NCBI GenBank assembly: GCA_938009335.1
Contig: CALLHT010000012.1
Coordinates: forward strand, 1-6,094
Direction: 5' to 3'
DNA: 6,094 nt
DNA from: an uncultured Rhizobiaceae group bacterium
Lineage (GTDB): Bacteria; Pseudomonadota; Alphaproteobacteria; Rhizobiales; Rhizobiaceae
The notes under the pieces were generated by a model. It did not search any database. It was not told the DNA's origin and saw only the letters and a program-made list of their open reading frames with translations. Positions 4,993-6,094 of this stretch are shown one piece after another. Made by a program: the position numbers and the translations under genes. Position 1 is the stretch's first letter. Each line of letters starts with the position of its first letter.

Positions 4993-5021
4993 TCCAGGGG
5001 ACGGGTTCAAACTTCCTTTTT
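4982..5021 (+). terminator. Strong intrinsic terminator before the epimerase gene
   Basis: AGGAAGTTTGA (4982-4992) pairs perfectly over 11 bp with TCAAACTTCCT (5007-5017), with a 14-nt loop, and is followed by TTTTTC. It ends transcription coming from the Sel1-repeat/ncRNA region, and lies 63 bp upstream of the epimerase start codon, which is also the position expected of an attenuator. Confidence 0.88.
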
Positions 5022-5084
5022 CTTTGACTTTCCGGTGCGCAGAACGCAAAACCTCCAAGGGCTTCGGCAATTTCGGAAAAGACT

Positions 5085-6059
5085 TTGGCTTATCTAATCA
5101 CAGGCGCAGCAGGCTTTATTGGATTTCATGTAGCAAACGTGTTGCTTGAAAGCGGTGAGACGGTTTATGGCATCGACAATCTCAATGACTATTACACGCC
5201 TGAACTAAAGCATGCGCGACTTGAAAAACTGGGCGCGTATGAGCGTTTCGAGTTTGCAGAGATTGACCTTGCGGATAATGCGAAACTGGACCAGTTCGTA
5301 TCCGGCAAACCCATCAAAAAGATCATCCATTTGGCAGCCCAGGCAGGCGTGCGCTACAGCATTGAGAACCCGCGCGCCTATGTGCAATCCAATCTTGTGG
5401 GCCACGTCAACATGCTGGAGATCGCGCGTCATCTGGAAGGTCTGGAGCACATGCTCTATGCGTCATCGAGCTCGATCTATGGCGGGCGCAGTGAAATGCC
5501 GTTTCTGGAAACAGATCGCGCCGATACGCCCGTTTCACTCTATGCAGCAACGAAAAAATCCAACGAGTTGATGAGTCATACCTATTCTCATTTATATGAT
5601 ATCCCGCTCACTGGCCTGCGATTCTTCACCGTCTACGGACCATGGGGCAGGCCGGATATGGCTTACTTCTCATTTACCCAGAAAATTCTGGCTGGCGAAG
5701 AAATTCAAATCTTCAATCACGGCGATATGCTTCGCGACTTCACCTATATCGATGATATTGTAAATGGCATCATTCGCATTGCCACACAGGGGCCAGTTGA
5801 GCGCGATGGCCCGCCGCATGGCGTCTACAACATTGGCAATAATAATCCGGAAAAGCTGGAAGACTTTCTTTCTATTCTGGAAGACGAATTGGGTGTGAAG
5901 GCAAATCGCAAGAACCTGCCCATGCAGCCAGGCGATGTTCCAGTCACTGCCGCCGATATTACCGCGATCAATCGTGACTACGGGTTTGAGCCAACCACCA
6001 ATTTGCGCGAAGGCCTGCGAAAATTTGTCCGTTGGTATCGGCAATATTACGGCACTTAG
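5085..6059 (+). CDS. lpsL: NAD-dependent epimerase, UDP-glucuronate 4-epimerase (LpsL/CapI) type
   Basis: The 324-residue protein is an extended short-chain dehydrogenase. The Rossmann motif GAAGFIG lies at residues 7-13, with Asp31 in GIDNLNDYY as expected for NAD ribose binding. The catalytic set is complete: the serine run YASSSSIYG (125-133) and Tyr153-x3-Lys157 in YAATKK. GIDNLNDYY, HLAAQAGVRYS, LRFFTVYGPWGRPDMA and RDFTYIDDIV are typical of UDP-glucuronate 4-epimerases, which convert UDP-GlcA to UDP-GalA in the cytosol for LPS or capsule. In rhizobia LpsL supplies galacturonate to LPS. Length matches the family (about 330). The start is TTG 5085: no ATG or GTG exists in frame after the stop at 5025-5027, and the Rossmann strand begins three codons in. 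GGAAAA 7 nt upstream is a weak ribosome site. UDP-GlcA specificity is inferred; another UDP-sugar epimerase is possible. Confidence 0.9.
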   Translation: MAYLITGAAGFIGFHVANVLLESGETVYGIDNLNDYYTPELKHARLEKLGAYERFEFAEIDLADNAKLDQFVSGKPIKKIIHLAAQAGVRYSIENPRAYVQSNLVGHVNMLEIARHLEGLEHMLYASSSSIYGGRSEMPFLETDRADTPVSLYAATKKSNELMSHTYSHLYDIPLTGLRFFTVYGPWGRPDMAYFSFTQKILAGEEIQIFNHGDMLRDFTYIDDIVNGIIRIATQGPVERDGPPHGVYNIGNNNPEKLEDFLSILEDELGVKANRKNLPMQPGDVPVTAADITAINRDYGFEPTTNLREGLRKFVRWYRQYYGT

Positions 6060-6094
6060 CAATCGACTCCCTCGCGTTTTTGTGATGAGACAGT

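Larger units (their letters stand above)
4759..5021 (+). ncRNA. Candidate multi-hairpin small RNA / structured 3' UTR
   Basis: The 345-bp gap between the Sel1-repeat gene and the epimerase gene can fold into a row of local hairpins on the plus strand. In order: the anti-SD-loop stem (4759-4793); CCGCAC/GTGTGG (4806-4811 with 4819-4824, loop CAAAGAA); GCCC/GGGC (4838-4841 with 4846-4849, loop AAAA); GTGC/GCAC (4868-4871 with 4877-4880, loop GCAAA); ATGCG/CGCAT (4895-4899 with 4905-4909, loop GAAAA); GGGG/CCCC (4921-4924 with 4933-4936); GGAAGG/CCTTCC (4946-4951 with 4956-4961, GNRA loop GCAA); and the terminator (4982-5021). Linkers are A-rich with AAG/AAN repeats of the sort Hfq binds. No promoter is visible between 4690 and 4759, so processing from the Sel1 mRNA is more likely than independent transcription; the 5' end is arbitrary. 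It could instead be a leader controlling the epimerase gene. I cannot assign it to a named RNA family as a whole. Confidence 0.5.

Noticed and set aside
4745..5021. Repeated GGA triplets suggesting a CsrA/RsmA sponge RNA
   Set aside because: The GGA triplets fall mostly in linkers or stems rather than in hairpin loops as in CsrB-type RNAs.
4792..5070. Minus-strand 92-residue hydrophobic ORF through the hairpin region
   Set aside because: It starts with TTG without a ribosome site, runs through a perfect terminator stem and several inverted repeats, and its hydrophobicity is explained by T-rich complements of the A-rich linkers.

Overview
The window looks like chromosomal DNA of an alphaproteobacterium with moderate GC content, most likely in the Hyphomicrobiales (Rhizobiales). 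This rests on the types of protein encoded (stand-alone paired-CBS protein, Tat/lipobox L,D-transpeptidase, small DUF2147 protein, LpsL-type epimerase) and on the sparse GANTC (CcrM) sites. No transposase, integrase, phage gene, tRNA, rRNA or CRISPR array was found. The genes are ordinary housekeeping or envelope genes; the unusual content is in two long intergenic regions.

Left part (1-2400). A rho-independent terminator (18-43, +) closes a gene that lies off the left edge. Three minus-strand genes follow, read from right to left: a membrane-anchored endonuclease/exonuclease/phosphatase-fold protein (1422-2399), a Tat-type lipoprotein L,D-transpeptidase (582-1283) and a two-CBS-domain protein (56-484).

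Middle (2401-4019). On the plus strand lie a YfcG-type glutathione-dependent disulfide oxidoreductase (2504-3211) and, one base after its stop, a small exported protein of unknown family (3213-3605). A minus-strand DUF2147 secreted protein (3675-4019) converges on them and has its own intrinsic terminator (3628-3651).

Right part (4020-6094). The 453-bp region 4020-4472 holds a possible promoter/operator for the DUF2147 gene, a dense cluster of six GANTC sites (4173-4283), and an A-rich leader with several short hairpins ahead of an 88-residue Sel1-repeat protein (4473-4739). The 345-bp region 4740-5084 is very rich in hairpins. It starts with an 11-bp stem whose loop carries CCTCCTCCC, an anti-Shine-Dalgarno motif like that of alphaproteobacterial CcsR/cuckoo sRNAs. 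Six short hairpins, most with A-rich loops, follow, and the region ends in a strong intrinsic terminator (4982-5021). I read it as a candidate small RNA made from the 3' UTR of the Sel1 mRNA, with attenuation of the downstream gene as an alternative. A UDP-glucuronate 4-epimerase-type gene with a TTG start (5085-6059) follows. Bases 6060-6094 hold nothing I can identify.

Functional themes are the cell envelope (L,D-transpeptidase, epimerase supplying surface-polysaccharide sugars, secreted proteins) and thiol redox (YfcG). The genes do not form one obvious pathway.
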